Of a DNA stretch of 64,000 bases, positions 27,063 to 36,918 are shown in pieces; the first letter of the stretch is position 1, and each line of letters opens with the position of its first letter. Below the pieces are notes generated by a model. It did not search any database, was not told where the DNA came from, and saw nothing but the letters and a program-made list of their open reading frames with translations. Both the position numbers and the translations under genes were made by a program. The stretch spans positions 1,426,001 to 1,490,000 of the forward strand of contig NZ_CP015625.1 in assembly GCF_002007565.1 (NCBI RefSeq), read 5' to 3'. This stretch comes from Ditibartonella choladocola. GTDB taxonomy: Bacteria; Pseudomonadota; Alphaproteobacteria; Rhizobiales; Rhizobiaceae.

Positions 27063-27596
27063 ATGAAAAAAATTGTATCGGCTTTTGTTGGATTGACTGT
27101 CGCCACATATTCTATGGTTGCGACAAGTCGTGCCGCCGACAGTGATGTCGACTTCTTCCGTTCGATCGAAGGAAGCTGGGCCGGACCGGGTGAAGTAATT
27201 GCGGGAAAATATAAAGGAACAAAATTTACCTGCACTTTCGCCGGCACTTCGGAGGTTACCCAAGTAGGTATGACACTTGATGGCAATTGCCGTGTCGGCG
27301 TTTTTTCCCAGCCGATGAAGGCAACCGTTTTGCGGGGGCCATCCGGCTTTTCAGGCGAGTTCAATGACGGTTCAAAGGGAGATGGTCTGGATGTCATTTC
27401 CGGCAAAGTCGGTGCCGACAGGATGGTTTTCGGGCTTAACCGGAAACAATTGAACGGCGCCATGATGGCTCGTCTTGAAGACAAAAACTCGATGAATATT
27501 ACCGTTTCCGTCAAAATCGAGGACGACCTTATTCCGGTAGTCGGAATGAAACTCAAACGGACAGGTGATGTAACGCGTAATTTTGCCAAAAAATAA
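27063..27596 (+). CDS. conserved periplasmic protein of unknown function
   Basis: I place the start at ATG 27063, which yields a proper signal peptide (MKKIVSAFVGLTVATYS, cleavage near TSRA-A) and a 177-residue product; the frame extends nine codons further. The mature protein is probably beta-rich: it opens with an acidic stretch and then GSWAGPGEVIAGKYKG, followed by alternating hydrophobic strands and two Cys residues (FTCTF, GNCRVG) that could form a disulfide. It resembles hypothetical exported Rhizobiales proteins; I assign no function. Confidence 0.75.
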   Translation: MKKIVSAFVGLTVATYSMVATSRAADSDVDFFRSIEGSWAGPGEVIAGKYKGTKFTCTFAGTSEVTQVGMTLDGNCRVGVFSQPMKATVLRGPSGFSGEFNDGSKGDGLDVISGKVGADRMVFGLNRKQLNGAMMARLEDKNSMNITVSVKIEDDLIPVVGMKLKRTGDVTRNFAKK

Positions 27597-27653
27597 CAAT
27601 GAATAGCTATGGCCTTGAACGATCATGGCAGCAGATTATTTCAGTCGTCGCTC

Positions 27654-28190
27654 TTAGAGTAATGGCAAAGTACGGTAAGAACGATCAAGATACATTAAAG
27701 CATCAATGCCCGGATGTTTTTTTACTGCTACAACTTCTCCAATCAGAACGTAATGGGTGGCGTGGACGTGCCATCCTACCAACTGGCAATCCAATGCGAC
27801 AAGTGCATCTGTCAAAACGGGTGAACCGGTTTTTAATGTCTGCCAGTTGGCATGTGCAAAGCGTTGTTGCTGGGTTAATCCGCCGCGACCGGCGAAAATA
27901 TCGGATAACGCCTTGTGTTGCCCGCCCAGTGTATTGACACAAAACTTTTCGTTTTCAATGAAAAACCTGTTGTCTTCGTGCTGGCGCATGAGGCAGACTA
28001 AAACAGTCGGGGGATTATCCGAAAGCGAACAACAGGCCGAAATGGTAACCCCGCGCTTTTTATTTGTACCATTTGTCGTTACAATATGAACGGCACCGGC
28101 AAAATGGCTCATAGCATCCCGATATTCAACGGGAGAAACTGTGACAATCGGCTTTTCTGACGATATTAAATGTGTCGAATGTTCTGTCAT
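27654..28190 (-). CDS. flavin reductase-like FMN-binding protein
   Basis: A 178-residue protein of the flavin reductase family (RutF/HpaC-like). A typical N-terminus, VEYRDAMSHFAGAVHIVTT, leads into the FMN-binding GVTISACCSLSDNPPTVLVCL, and the family C-terminal LYLDRSYRTL closes the chain. Such enzymes reduce FMN or FAD with NAD(P)H for a partner monooxygenase. No oxygenase is nearby, so the partner is unknown. Start ATG 28190. Confidence 0.88.
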   Translation of the reverse strand: MTEHSTHLISSEKPIVTVSPVEYRDAMSHFAGAVHIVTTNGTNKKRGVTISACCSLSDNPPTVLVCLMRQHEDNRFFIENEKFCVNTLGGQHKALSDIFAGRGGLTQQQRFAHANWQTLKTGSPVLTDALVALDCQLVGWHVHATHYVLIGEVVAVKKHPGIDALMYLDRSYRTLPLL

Positions 28191-28397
28191 AATTCAAATT
28201 TCACATTTGCCGGATCGGCATATTTGGTGTTTTTTGTTAATATTTACGGTGCATTAGTATGCAAAATTTTCGCAAAATGCTAGCAATCTCGGTTAAAATA
28301 ACCCGATAATAAAAGTGTTCACCTGTGGATCGGCTGCTAAAAGCGGGTTTTAACCTTTGAAACACCGTGATAGGAAGCATCAGCCGAGGAGATTGAT

Positions 28398-29066
28398 ATG
28401 GCTTGCCAACAAATAATTGCCCCCTCTATTCTTGCTTCGGACTTTTCGCGTCTTGGTGAGGAGATTACCGATGTGATGGATGCCGGAGCGGATTGGGTTC
28501 ATGTCGATGTGATGGATGGGCATTTTGTTCCCAATATAACATTCGGGCCTGACGTCGTGAAAGCAATCCGGCCGGTTACAGATGCGGTTTTTGATGTTCA
28601 CCTGATGATTTCACCGGTTGACGCCTATCTTGAAAGCTTCGCCAAAGCCGGCGCGGATATTATAACAGTTCACGCAGAATCCACTCCCCATCCACACCGT
28701 TCCCTACAGGCAATCAGAGCATTGGGGAAAAAAGCCGGAATTTCTTTAAACCCTGGCACACCGGAAAATTCCATCGAATATCTGTTGGATCAAATTGATC
28801 TTGTTCTTGTTATGACGGTCAATCCGGGGTTTGGCGGGCAAAGTTTCATCCCTGCAATGGTTGAAAAAATTAAAAAAATCAAAGCTATGATAGGCGAACG
28901 CCCGATAACACTGGAAGTTGATGGTGGAATTACAACCGATACGATTCAAAGCACTGCAAAAGCCGGCGCTAATGCTTTTGTTGCCGGTTCTGCCATATTC
29001 AAAAATGGCAATAAGGAAATTTATAAATCACGCATAGAAGCCTTGCGAAAAGCGGCTGGAAACTGA
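28398..29066 (+). CDS. rpe: ribulose-phosphate 3-epimerase
   Basis: Interconverts ribulose-5-phosphate and xylulose-5-phosphate in the pentose phosphate pathway. The 222-residue TIM barrel shows [16 protein letters not shown] at the N-terminus, the metal-binding [12 protein letters not shown] and DVHLMI, the phosphate-binding [12 protein letters not shown], and VDGGI. GAGGAG lies 6-7 bases before the ATG at 28398. purB follows 18 bases later, so the two likely share a transcript. Confidence 0.96.
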   Translation: MACQQIIAPSILASDFSRLGEEITDVMDAGADWVHVDVMDGHFVPNITFGPDVVKAIRPVTDAVFDVHLMISPVDAYLESFAKAGADIITVHAESTPHPHRSLQAIRALGKKAGISLNPGTPENSIEYLLDQIDLVLVMTVNPGFGGQSFIPAMVEKIKKIKAMIGERPITLEVDGGITTDTIQSTAKAGANAFVAGSAIFKNGNKEIYKSRIEALRKAAGN

Positions 29067-29084
29067 AATATAAGGAACTCGATC

Positions 29085-30386
29085 ATGATACCGCGTTATT
29101 CCCGTCCTGAAATGGTCACCATCTGGTCGCCAGAAACAAAATACCGCATCTGGTTCGAGATTGAAGCACATGCTTGCACTGCTCTTGCCAAACTCGGCGT
29201 TATCCCTGAAGAGGCTGCCAAAAATATATGGGAAAAGGGGAGCAAAGCAAAATTCGATGTATCAAGAATTCAGGAAATCGAAGCTGTTACCAAGCATGAT
29301 GTGATTGCCTTTTTAACCCATCTTGCCGAGTTTATCGGTCCGGATTCGCGTTTTGTCCACCAAGGCATGACCTCTTCGGATGTCCTTGATACGACACTCA
29401 ATGTTCAACTGATGCGCGCTTCCGATATTCTTATCAAGGATATGGATGGCCTGCTTGCCGCGTTAAAAAAACGTGCTTTTGAATATAAAGATACGGTTAC
29501 GATTGGCCGCAGTCACGGAATTCACGCAGAACCGACAACATTCGGATTGAAACTTGCCTATGCTTATGCGGAATTTTCACGTTGTCGGGCACGACTCGTT
29601 GCGGCAAAAGAAGAAATTTCCACTTGCGCAATATCCGGAGCAGTCGGGACATTCGCCAATATTGATCCCCGTGTTGAAGACTATGTAGCCAAGCAGTTGG
29701 GAATGCGTCCGGAACCGATTTCGACACAAATTATTCCACGTGACCGGCACGCTATGTTTTTTGCAACGCTCGGAGTGATCGCCTCTTCGGTGGAACGCCT
29801 TGCAATAGAAATTCGTCACTTGCAGAGAACAGAAGTCCTTGAGGCGGAAGAATTCTTCTCTCCCGGTCAAAAGGGTTCTTCTGCAATGCCACATAAACGC
29901 AACCCTGTTCTCACGGAAAATTTGACCGGTCTTGCACGTATGATTCGTTCATTCTCGCTCCCCGCCATGGAAGATGTGGCGTTATGGCACGAACGTGACA
30001 TTTCCCACTCGTCGGTTGAACGTTTTATTGGTCCTGATGCAACAATCACTCTTGATTTTGCGTTGGCACGACTTACTTCGGTCATTGATAAACTGCTCGT
30101 TTATCCTGAAAATATGATGAAAAACTTGAACAAATTTCATGGGTTGGTAAATTCGCAACGCGTACTTCTGGCTTTGACACAAAAAGGCGTAAGCCGCGAA
30201 GACGCTTATCGGATGGTACAGCGCAACGCTATGCAGGTCTGGGAACACGGTAAGGATTTTCTTCAGGAACTGCTTGCAGATCCGGATGTCCGCCGTGTTT
30301 TGAGTGAAGAAGAGATTCGAGAAAAATTCGATCTCGGTTATCACACAAAACATGTTGATACAATTTTCCATCGTGTTTTCGGATAA
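29085..30386 (+). CDS. purB: adenylosuccinate lyase
   Basis: Cleaves SAICAR and adenylosuccinate, releasing fumarate, in purine synthesis. The 433-residue protein carries the superfamily signature GSSAMPHKRNP (the flexible catalytic loop), the N-terminal MIPRYSRPEM and a TSSDVLDT segment with active-site residues. AAGGAAC precedes the ATG. It is separate from the purC-purL cluster a little downstream and behind rpe. Confidence 0.97.
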   Translation: MIPRYSRPEMVTIWSPETKYRIWFEIEAHACTALAKLGVIPEEAAKNIWEKGSKAKFDVSRIQEIEAVTKHDVIAFLTHLAEFIGPDSRFVHQGMTSSDVLDTTLNVQLMRASDILIKDMDGLLAALKKRAFEYKDTVTIGRSHGIHAEPTTFGLKLAYAYAEFSRCRARLVAAKEEISTCAISGAVGTFANIDPRVEDYVAKQLGMRPEPISTQIIPRDRHAMFFATLGVIASSVERLAIEIRHLQRTEVLEAEEFFSPGQKGSSAMPHKRNPVLTENLTGLARMIRSFSLPAMEDVALWHERDISHSSVERFIGPDATITLDFALARLTSVIDKLLVYPENMMKNLNKFHGLVNSQRVLLALTQKGVSREDAYRMVQRNAMQVWEHGKDFLQELLADPDVRRVLSEEEIREKFDLGYHTKHVDTIFHRVFG

Positions 30387-30536
30387 TGCAATTCGGCTTG
30401 ATTTCAGCCAATTCGGCTGTCGATCAGTATTTTTGTGACGATTTTGCATTGATACCGGGACCGGTTTGAATGAATCAGTCTTCCGGATTTCGTAGCGTTT
30501 CCGGATAATCCGGTTAAACTGGCCAAGAGGTTTTTG

Positions 30537-31085
30537 ATGAAAGCAAATGAGCTAGATATCCTCATCGTTCCCGGCTATCAGGGATCGGGTCCCGATCATT
30601 GGCAAACGCGTTGGGAACAAAAGCTTTCAACAGCCCATCGTGTCGAACAGGCTGAATGGTCGAAGCCTGTTCGCGAAGATTGGACACGGGAATTGATAAA
30701 AGAAGTCGGAGCGGCTCAAAAACCCGTTGTTATCGTCGCCCATTCTCTCGGCGTACCAACGTTCATTCTATCAGTCCCCTTTCTTGGTAAGAAAGTTCGC
30801 GGGGCTTTTCTTGTTGCACCTCCGGATGTGGCAAATCCGGATATTCGCCCGAAGCACCTCATGACGTTCGGGCCTTATCCGAGAGAACGTTTACCATTTC
30901 CTTCGATTGTTATCGCCAGTCGCAACGACGAATATTGCGACTTTGCTGTTGCCGAAGACATTGCAAAAGATTGGGGATCATTGTTTATTGACGCAGGCGA
31001 CGCCGGACATATCAATTCTGCTTCCGGATACGGACCATGGCCGGAAGGACTGATGGTGTTTTCCCAATTTCTTGCAAAACTCTGA
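30537..31085 (+). CDS. RBBP9/YdeN-family serine hydrolase
   Basis: A 182-residue alpha/beta hydrolase. The N-terminal VPGYQGSGPDHWQTRWE is the family signature, the nucleophile serine sits in VAHSLGV, and the late aspartate (SRNDEYCD) and histidine (AGHIN) complete a triad. The start at ATG 30537 follows AGAGG by 6 bases; a TTG one codon upstream also exists. The substrate is unknown. Confidence 0.88.
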   Translation: MKANELDILIVPGYQGSGPDHWQTRWEQKLSTAHRVEQAEWSKPVREDWTRELIKEVGAAQKPVVIVAHSLGVPTFILSVPFLGKKVRGAFLVAPPDVANPDIRPKHLMTFGPYPRERLPFPSIVIASRNDEYCDFAVAEDIAKDWGSLFIDAGDAGHINSASGYGPWPEGLMVFSQFLAKL

Positions 31086-31170
31086 TTTGGAAAAATAGCA
31101 AATTTAAAGAATGTCTTTAACTAATACTAAAACAACAGACGCAAAATCATTTTTATATTGATAAATATTG

Positions 31171-31491
31171 TCAACTATTATGCACGCGTTCGATGGATTC
31201 TTTTAAAAGTTGAGCCATTTTTTTGCGCAAGTCGGCTTCATTGATTGAAACATTTGTTGCGTGAAAATCCTGCATAATTTTTTGAATAACGTGTTGTTCT
31301 TTATCAGGATGGAATGCCGCTTTGACGACTTCCTTGGCATATTGATCGGCCGCATCACCTGTTTTACCGAGAAGGTCGGCTGCCCACAAACCGATCATGC
31401 GGTTGCGCTGGGCATTGGCTTTAAAACGAAGTTCCTCATCGATCATAAATTTGTGCTCAAAAGCGTCCGCACGCTCTTTCATCCCGTCCAT
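31171..31491 (-). CDS. DUF1476 protein, F1-ATPase zeta-inhibitor family
   Basis: A 106-residue, highly charged helical protein. MKERADAFEHKFMIDEEL at its start is the DUF1476 signature. The family includes the zeta subunit of alphaproteobacterial F1Fo-ATPase, whose N-terminus blocks ATP hydrolysis. AGGAGAG is 6 bases before the ATG at 31491. It is divergent from purC, a placement common in Rhizobiales (recalled). Confidence 0.9.
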   Translation of the reverse strand: MDGMKERADAFEHKFMIDEELRFKANAQRNRMIGLWAADLLGKTGDAADQYAKEVVKAAFHPDKEQHVIQKIMQDFHATNVSINEADLRKKMAQLLKESIERVHNS

Positions 31492-31697
31492 GAGACTCTC
31501 TCCTAATTTTTGCCATGATCCGGCTCACGGGCATGTTTTTGCAACATTTAAATCCTGTTAGCAATAGTATAGTGGAAATTAACTTGTATCAAAACCGGAA
31601 TTTTCAGTGTCTATTAACAAGAGATCATTGTGAAAGTCTCTGAATTGAGCTAGTGAAACAGCGAGCTAATTTATCCGGTTAATTTAAGGAAAAAGCC

Positions 31698-32462
31698 ATG
31701 AACCGTCGTCACCGCATTTATGAAGGCAAAGCCAAGATTCTATATGAAGGGCCAGAGCCAGGTACATATATCCAGTTCTTTAAGGATGACGCTACTGCAT
31801 TCAATGCGAAAAAACATGAGGTCATTGATGGTAAAGGAGTGTTAAATAACCGTATATCCGAATATATCTTTACCCAACTCGCACGCATTGGAATTCCAAC
31901 CCACTTCATAAAACGCGTCAACATGCGCGAGCAGCTTATCAAGGCTGTTGATATGGTTCCGCTGGAAGTCGTGGTGAGAAATATTGCCGCAGGGTCTTTA
32001 TCGAAACGTTTGGGTATCGAGGAAGGCACTCCCCTTCCCCAGTCGATTATCGAGTTCTATTATAAAAAAGACAAGCTTGATGACCCGATGGTTTCCGAGG
32101 AACATATTACGGCATTTGGCTGGGCCACTCCTGCCGAACTCGAAGATATTATGCAGCTATCAATCCGGATCAACGACTTTTTGACAGGGTTGTTTGTGGG
32201 CGTCGGTATCGAACTCGTCGACTTTAAAATGGAATTCGGTCGTTTGTGGGAAGGCGACGTGATGCATATTGTGCTGGCAGATGAAATTTCGCCCGATTCA
32301 TCACGGCTTTGGGACATCAACACCAAAGAAAAAATGGATAAAGACCGATTCCGCCGCGATATGGGTGGTTTGATTGAAGCCTATCAGGAAGTTGCAAAAA
32401 GGCTTGGAATCATGAATGAGAATGAACAGCCTCGGCCGAACGGCCCCGTTCTGGTAAAATAA
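31698..32462 (+). CDS. purC: SAICAR synthetase
   Basis: Ligates aspartate to CAIR with ATP. The 254-residue length matches single-domain PurC. The motifs [11 protein letters not shown] (N-terminal ATP site), [13 protein letters not shown] and LVDFKMEFG are all present, as is [10 protein letters not shown] near the C-terminus. AAGGAAAAAGCC precedes the ATG. First gene of the purC-purS-purQ-lipoprotein-purL cluster. Confidence 0.97.
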   Translation: MNRRHRIYEGKAKILYEGPEPGTYIQFFKDDATAFNAKKHEVIDGKGVLNNRISEYIFTQLARIGIPTHFIKRVNMREQLIKAVDMVPLEVVVRNIAAGSLSKRLGIEEGTPLPQSIIEFYYKKDKLDDPMVSEEHITAFGWATPAELEDIMQLSIRINDFLTGLFVGVGIELVDFKMEFGRLWEGDVMHIVLADEISPDSSRLWDINTKEKMDKDRFRRDMGGLIEAYQEVAKRLGIMNENEQPRPNGPVLVK

Positions 32463-32465
32463 TTC

Positions 32466-32495
32466 GTCGGGCGGCTTAAAAAAGCCGCCTTAGCT
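32466..32495 (+). other. hairpin between purC and purS
   Basis: A perfect 8-bp GC-rich stem GGCGGCTT / AAGCCGCC (32470-32477 with 32482-32489) has an AAAA loop and starts 7 bases after the purC stop. It is followed only by TTAGCTTTT, so it is a weak terminator at best. It could stabilise the purC message or partly reduce read-through into purSQL. Confidence 0.65.
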
Positions 32496-32523
32496 TTTGG
32501 CAAAAGATACGCAGGAATAAAAG

Positions 32524-32763
32524 ATGAAAGCGCGCGTAACCGTCACTTTAAAGGCAGGCGTTCTCGACCCTCAGGGAAAAGCTATTGTCGGTGCGCTGGA
32601 TAGCCTTGATTTTAAAGGTGTCCAGTCGGTAAGACAGGGCAAAGTCTTCGATATAGTACTTGATGACCTGCCACAGGATAAGGCAAAAAAGCAACTAACC
32701 GAGATGTGCGAACAATTACTCGCCAACACAGTCATCGAGAATTATCAGATAGAACTTTTATAA
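32524..32763 (+). CDS. purS: FGAM synthase PurS subunit
   Basis: A 79-residue subunit that bridges PurQ (glutaminase) and small PurL in the split FGAM synthetase. The sequence shows the standard ferredoxin-like pattern: KARVTVTLKAGVLDPQGKAI at the start and ENYQIELL at the end. GCAGGAATAAAAG precedes the ATG. purQ begins 18 bases after its stop. Confidence 0.95.
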   Translation: MKARVTVTLKAGVLDPQGKAIVGALDSLDFKGVQSVRQGKVFDIVLDDLPQDKAKKQLTEMCEQLLANTVIENYQIELL

Positions 32764-32781
32764 TCGGAAACGGATATTGGA

Positions 32782-33450
32782 ATGAAAACTGCTGTTATCC
32801 AGTTACCCGGACTAAATCGCGACCGTGATATGATTGACGCTCTACGACTGATTACGGGCGTAGAACCATTGAAAATCTGGCAGACGGAAACCACTATTCC
32901 GGATGTCGACCTTATCGTCATTCCGGGCGGGTTTTCTTACGGCGACTATTTGCGTTGCGGTGCTATTGCGGCGAGAATGCCGGTTATGGGCGCCATTTTC
33001 AAACATGCCGAACGCGGTACGAAAATCATCGGCGTATGCAACGGTTTCCAGATATTGGTCGAAGCAGGACTTCTTCCGGGCGTATTGATGCGCAACGCGT
33101 CTTTGCGTTTTGCCTGTCGCGAAATAAAGCTCCAAATCATTAATGAAAATACTGCTTTCTCGAAGGCCTATCGCAAAAACGAGATCATTCGTTGTCCCAT
33201 TGCCCATCACGACGGCAATTATTATGCCGACAAAGATACCATAGATCGGTTAGAGGGAAACGGACAGGTTGTATTCCGTTACGCGGAAGGAACCAATCCG
33301 AACGGGTCTATCAATGATATTGCCGGCATCATTAATGAAAAAGGCAATATACTCGGCATGATGCCCCATCCGGAAGATCTGATCGAACCCGCCCATGGCG
33401 GAACAGATGGAAAAAGGCTTTTTACCAGTGCATTAGGAATTGCAGCATGA
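32782..33450 (+). CDS. purQ: FGAM synthase glutaminase subunit
   Basis: A class I glutamine amidotransferase that supplies ammonia to PurL. The 222-residue protein has [13 protein letters not shown], the nucleophile cysteine in GVCNGFQIL and the catalytic His/Glu in MMPHPEDL. Its stop overlaps the ATG of the next lipoprotein gene (ATGA), indicating coupled translation. Confidence 0.96.
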   Translation: MKTAVIQLPGLNRDRDMIDALRLITGVEPLKIWQTETTIPDVDLIVIPGGFSYGDYLRCGAIAARMPVMGAIFKHAERGTKIIGVCNGFQILVEAGLLPGVLMRNASLRFACREIKLQIINENTAFSKAYRKNEIIRCPIAHHDGNYYADKDTIDRLEGNGQVVFRYAEGTNPNGSINDIAGIINEKGNILGMMPHPEDLIEPAHGGTDGKRLFTSALGIAA

Positions 33451-33848
33451 AAATCCGTATATTGACGACCTGTTCGTTTCTGACACTTGTTTTGGGTATG
33501 AATGCCTGTACACAAAAAGCCGGTCCCGGCAACATTGAATTGGCAAGCGGACAGCCTGCCCTTAAAACAATGGAACATGTTGCACAAACAGCAAACCGTT
33601 GTTGGTTCAAATCTGATAAAGCAGAATTCAAACGCTATGGTTTTGAACCGGAGCTACAGTCCTATTCCGGACGCCCGCGTATGTTGATTGTTCCGAAGAG
33701 CACACCTGGCGGAAAACCGGTATTGGTTGTTGAAGCAGAAGGCAATCCTGCGAGAGTTTCAGTCTATGGCCCGCTGATGGCAGCTCCCCAAGGCAACGCA
33801 ATCGGTGAAGATATTGACCGCTGGGTCAAAGGCGATAACCAGTGTTGA
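33447..33848 (+). CDS. predicted lipoprotein inside the purine operon
   Basis: A 133-residue product that starts within the purQ stop (4-base overlap). A signal peptide ends in a lipobox-like GMNAC. The mature part contains [12 protein letters not shown] and a compact basic domain with [18 protein letters not shown], ending in a Cys. It resembles small Rhizobiales lipoproteins found between purQ and purL (recalled). Tight coupling makes co-expression near certain, but no purine role is evident; envelope function is likely. Confidence 0.8.
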   Translation: MKIRILTTCSFLTLVLGMNACTQKAGPGNIELASGQPALKTMEHVAQTANRCWFKSDKAEFKRYGFEPELQSYSGRPRMLIVPKSTPGGKPVLVVEAEGNPARVSVYGPLMAAPQGNAIGEDIDRWVKGDNQC

Positions 33849-33897
33849 TGAAACGATTATCGACATTGAAACGAAATATGTTTGATGGAGCCGTTCA

Positions 33898-36105
33898 ATG
33901 AGCGTGAAAAACGACATTGCCATTACACCCGAAATTATTGCAGCGCACGGGCTGAAACCCGACGAATACGGGCGCATCCTCGAACTTGTCGGGCGTGAAC
34001 CGTCATTCACGGAACTTGGAATTTTTTCAGCAATGTGGAACGAACATTGCTCTTATAAATCTTCCAAAAAATGGCTCCGTACCCTACCCACTGAAGGCGA
34101 TTGTGTGATTCAAGGCCCTGGTGAAAATGCCGGCGTTGTCGATATAGGTGACGGCGAGTGCGTTGTTTTCAAAATGGAGAGCCATAATCACCCCTCCTAT
34201 ATAGAACCATATCAGGGCGCTGCAACCGGCGTTGGCGGCATTTTGCGTGACGTATTCACCATGGGAGCCCGTCCGGTTGCCGCAATGAATGCACTTCGCT
34301 TCGGTGCTCCCGATCATCCGCGCACAAGACATCTCGTTTCCGGCGTTGTTTCCGGTGTTGGCGGTTACGGCAACGCATTCGGCGTGCCGACCGTTGGCGG
34401 AGAGGTCAATTTTGATAAAAGCTATAATGGCAATATTCTGGTTAATGCATTCGCTGCCGGAATTGCAAAAACCAATGCGCTTTTCTACTCGAAAGCCGAA
34501 GGTGTCGGGCTTCCTGTTGTTTATCTCGGTGCCAAGACCGGTCGTGATGGCGTCGGCGGAGCCACTATGGCATCGGCCGAATTTGATGATACAATAGGTG
34601 AAAAACGCCCAACGGTTCAGGTCGGTGATCCGTTCACCGAAAAATGCTTGTTGGAAGCATGTTTGGAACTGATGGCTTCCGGTGCAGTCATTGCTATTCA
34701 GGATATGGGTGCAGCAGGACTTACCTGTTCTGCCGTCGAAATGGGCGCAAAAGGCGATCTTGGTATCGAACTTGATCTTGACCGCGTACCGGTTCGCGAA
34801 ACCAATATGTCAGCTTATGAAATGATGCTTTCCGAAAGTCAGGAAAGAATGCTGATGATTTTGAAACCGGAGCTTGAAAAAGAAGCCTCCGCTATTTTCA
34901 AAAAATGGGGTCTCGATTTTGCTATAGTCGGGAAAACAACAGACGACTTACGTTTTCGTGTTCTCCAGCATGGAAAAGAGGTTGCCAACCTACCGATCAA
35001 GGAATTGGGTGACGAAGCTCCGGAATATGATCGTCCATGGGTTAAGCCGCATGAAGCTTCGCCAGTCTCGCTCGCACAAATCAAACAGGTTGATCTTCAG
35101 GAAGCATTATTGAAACTTGTCGGCTCCGCCGATCAAAGTTCACGGCGCTGGGTATATGAACAATATGATACCCTTATTCAGGGGAACAGTCTTGTGCGTC
35201 CGGGAGCCGATGCAGGGGTTATCCGTGTCGAGGGCAATCTTCGCAAAGCACTTGCCTTTACCTCGGATGTCACACCGAGATATTGTCAGGCAGATCCATT
35301 TGAAGGTGGCAAACAGGCTGTAGCCGAATGTTGGCGCAATCTTTGTGCAACCGGTGCCAAGCCGCTTGCTTGTAGCGACAATCTGAATTTCGGTAATCCG
35401 GAAAAGCCCGAAATTATGGGACAGCTTGTTTATGCTATCAAAGGCATTGGCGAGGCTTGTAAAGCACTGCAATTCCCGATCGTTTCGGGAAATGTCTCGC
35501 TTTATAACGAAACCAATGGCGAAGGAATTTTACCGACGCCAACGATGGCCGGTGTCGGACTTATTGCTGACTGGCATAAAATGGCAAGAATCGACGGAAT
35601 GAAGGATGATGATATTATCCTGCTCGTCGGGCGTTGCGGCTCCCACCTCGGCCAGTCAACTTATTTGCGTGACATTCTGGGGAAGGCAGAAGGAACCCCT
35701 CCTCCGGTTGATCTTGCAGAAGAAAAAAAGAATGGCAACTTTGTACGGAAATTGATTGAAAATAATGAAGTCGCTGCCTGTCATGATCTTTCCGACGGGG
35801 GCTTGGCAATTGCTCTGGCGGAAATGGTCATCAAATCCGGTCGCGGAGTAAAAATAAAACTGACTGGCAAAACGCCCGCACATGCCGAACTTTTCGGTGA
35901 AGATCAGGCACGTTATCTGATTGCTGTTAACAGTGAGAAACTCGACCAATTAAAACAGCAGGCAAAAGATTCGGGCGTGGAATTGACCGAATTGGGAACA
36001 GTGGTTGGCGACAAACTTGTTGTCCAAGAGCATATCGAATTATCTGCAAAAGACCTTGAAAACGCTTATGAAAGCTGGTTTCCGGATTTTATGGAAAATA
36101 AATAA
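33898..36105 (+). CDS. purL: FGAM synthase, small PurL type
   Basis: The ATP-dependent synthetase subunit that converts FGAR to FGAM with PurQ and PurS. At 735 residues it is the short PurL that needs PurS and PurQ, both present. Motifs include [22 protein letters not shown] (catalytic His region), [14 protein letters not shown], and [16 protein letters not shown] precedes the ATG at 33898. Confidence 0.97.
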   Translation: MSVKNDIAITPEIIAAHGLKPDEYGRILELVGREPSFTELGIFSAMWNEHCSYKSSKKWLRTLPTEGDCVIQGPGENAGVVDIGDGECVVFKMESHNHPSYIEPYQGAATGVGGILRDVFTMGARPVAAMNALRFGAPDHPRTRHLVSGVVSGVGGYGNAFGVPTVGGEVNFDKSYNGNILVNAFAAGIAKTNALFYSKAEGVGLPVVYLGAKTGRDGVGGATMASAEFDDTIGEKRPTVQVGDPFTEKCLLEACLELMASGAVIAIQDMGAAGLTCSAVEMGAKGDLGIELDLDRVPVRETNMSAYEMMLSESQERMLMILKPELEKEASAIFKKWGLDFAIVGKTTDDLRFRVLQHGKEVANLPIKELGDEAPEYDRPWVKPHEASPVSLAQIKQVDLQEALLKLVGSADQSSRRWVYEQYDTLIQGNSLVRPGADAGVIRVEGNLRKALAFTSDVTPRYCQADPFEGGKQAVAECWRNLCATGAKPLACSDNLNFGNPEKPEIMGQLVYAIKGIGEACKALQFPIVSGNVSLYNETNGEGILPTPTMAGVGLIADWHKMARIDGMKDDDIILLVGRCGSHLGQSTYLRDILGKAEGTPPPVDLAEEKKNGNFVRKLIENNEVAACHDLSDGGLAIALAEMVIKSGRGVKIKLTGKTPAHAELFGEDQARYLIAVNSEKLDQLKQQAKDSGVELTELGTVVGDKLVVQEHIELSAKDLENAYESWFPDFMENK

Positions 36106-36169
36106 CAAAACGTCGATTAGTAACCCGGCTTGTTCTATTCTGGCCGCCTGAAAACAGAGGAGACGCATT

Positions 36170-36415
36170 ATGGCAATGGACGCACACGAGATTGAAAAAC
36201 TCATTCGTGATGGCATTCCCGATGCCAAAGTGACAATCCGCGATCTCGCCGGTGATGGCGAACATTATGCAGCCGAAGTTGTCGCTGAAAGCTTTCGTGG
36301 CAAAAACCGTGTAGAACAACACCAGATGGTCTATAACGCTTTGAAAGGCAATATGGGCGGGGTTCTTCATGCGCTGGCGTTGCAAACCAGTGTGCCGACC
36401 GATGGGCGCGATTAA
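36170..36415 (+). CDS. bolA: BolA-family protein
   Basis: An 81-residue BolA-like protein. The helix-turn-helix-like segment and the conserved HQMVYNAL with a preceding FRGKNRV are typical. BolA proteins partner monothiol glutaredoxins in [2Fe-2S] cluster handling and transfer. The neighbour grxD, 98 bases downstream, is exactly that partner. ATG at 36170 with GAGGAGACGC just upstream. Confidence 0.93.
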   Translation: MAMDAHEIEKLIRDGIPDAKVTIRDLAGDGEHYAAEVVAESFRGKNRVEQHQMVYNALKGNMGGVLHALALQTSVPTDGRD

Positions 36416-36513
36416 AAGCATCCCGATATGGGGGCTTGTGTCGCCTTGTCTTTGACCATACATATAACTGGATTTATCGATAGCCTTTCAAGGCTTAGAC
36501 GGAAGGAATTGAA

Positions 36514-36846
36514 ATGACAGCTGCCCGCGATTTTATTGATAACGAAGTCAAATCCAACGATATTGTGCTTTTTATGAAAGGTACACCCGGTTTCCCACAG
36601 TGTGGTTTTTCCGGACAAGTTGTACAGATTCTGGATTACCTTGGTCTTGATTACAAGGGAGTCAACGTTCTGACATCGGACGAATTGCGTCAGGCAATTA
36701 AAGAATATTCCAATTGGCCGACTATACCGCAACTTTATGTCAAGGGTGAATTTGTCGGTGGTTGCGACATTGTCCGCGAGATGTTCCAGAATGGTGAATT
36801 GCAAAATTTGCTTGAAGAGAAAGGCATTGCTGTTAAAACTGCATGA
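36514..36846 (+). CDS. grxD: monothiol glutaredoxin (CGFS type)
   Basis: A 110-residue Grx4/GrxD with the active site QCGFS in [14 protein letters not shown], the TVPQLYV-like [14 protein letters not shown] glutathione site and the C-terminal GGCDIV. It carries [2Fe-2S] clusters together with BolA, encoded directly upstream. GGAAGG lies 6-7 bases before the ATG. Confidence 0.96.
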   Translation: MTAARDFIDNEVKSNDIVLFMKGTPGFPQCGFSGQVVQILDYLGLDYKGVNVLTSDELRQAIKEYSNWPTIPQLYVKGEFVGGCDIVREMFQNGELQNLLEEKGIAVKTA

Positions 36847-36918
36847 AATCACATTTGGACTATTGCATTTTTATCATTGTGCCGGTCTTATGATCGGCAC
36901 TTTTGTTATGGGGAACTT

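Noticed and set aside
27029-27589. 186-codon leftward frame opposite the periplasmic protein
   Set aside because: The rightward frame has a proper signal peptide and start; the leftward one is Ser/Pro-rich with no recognisable features.
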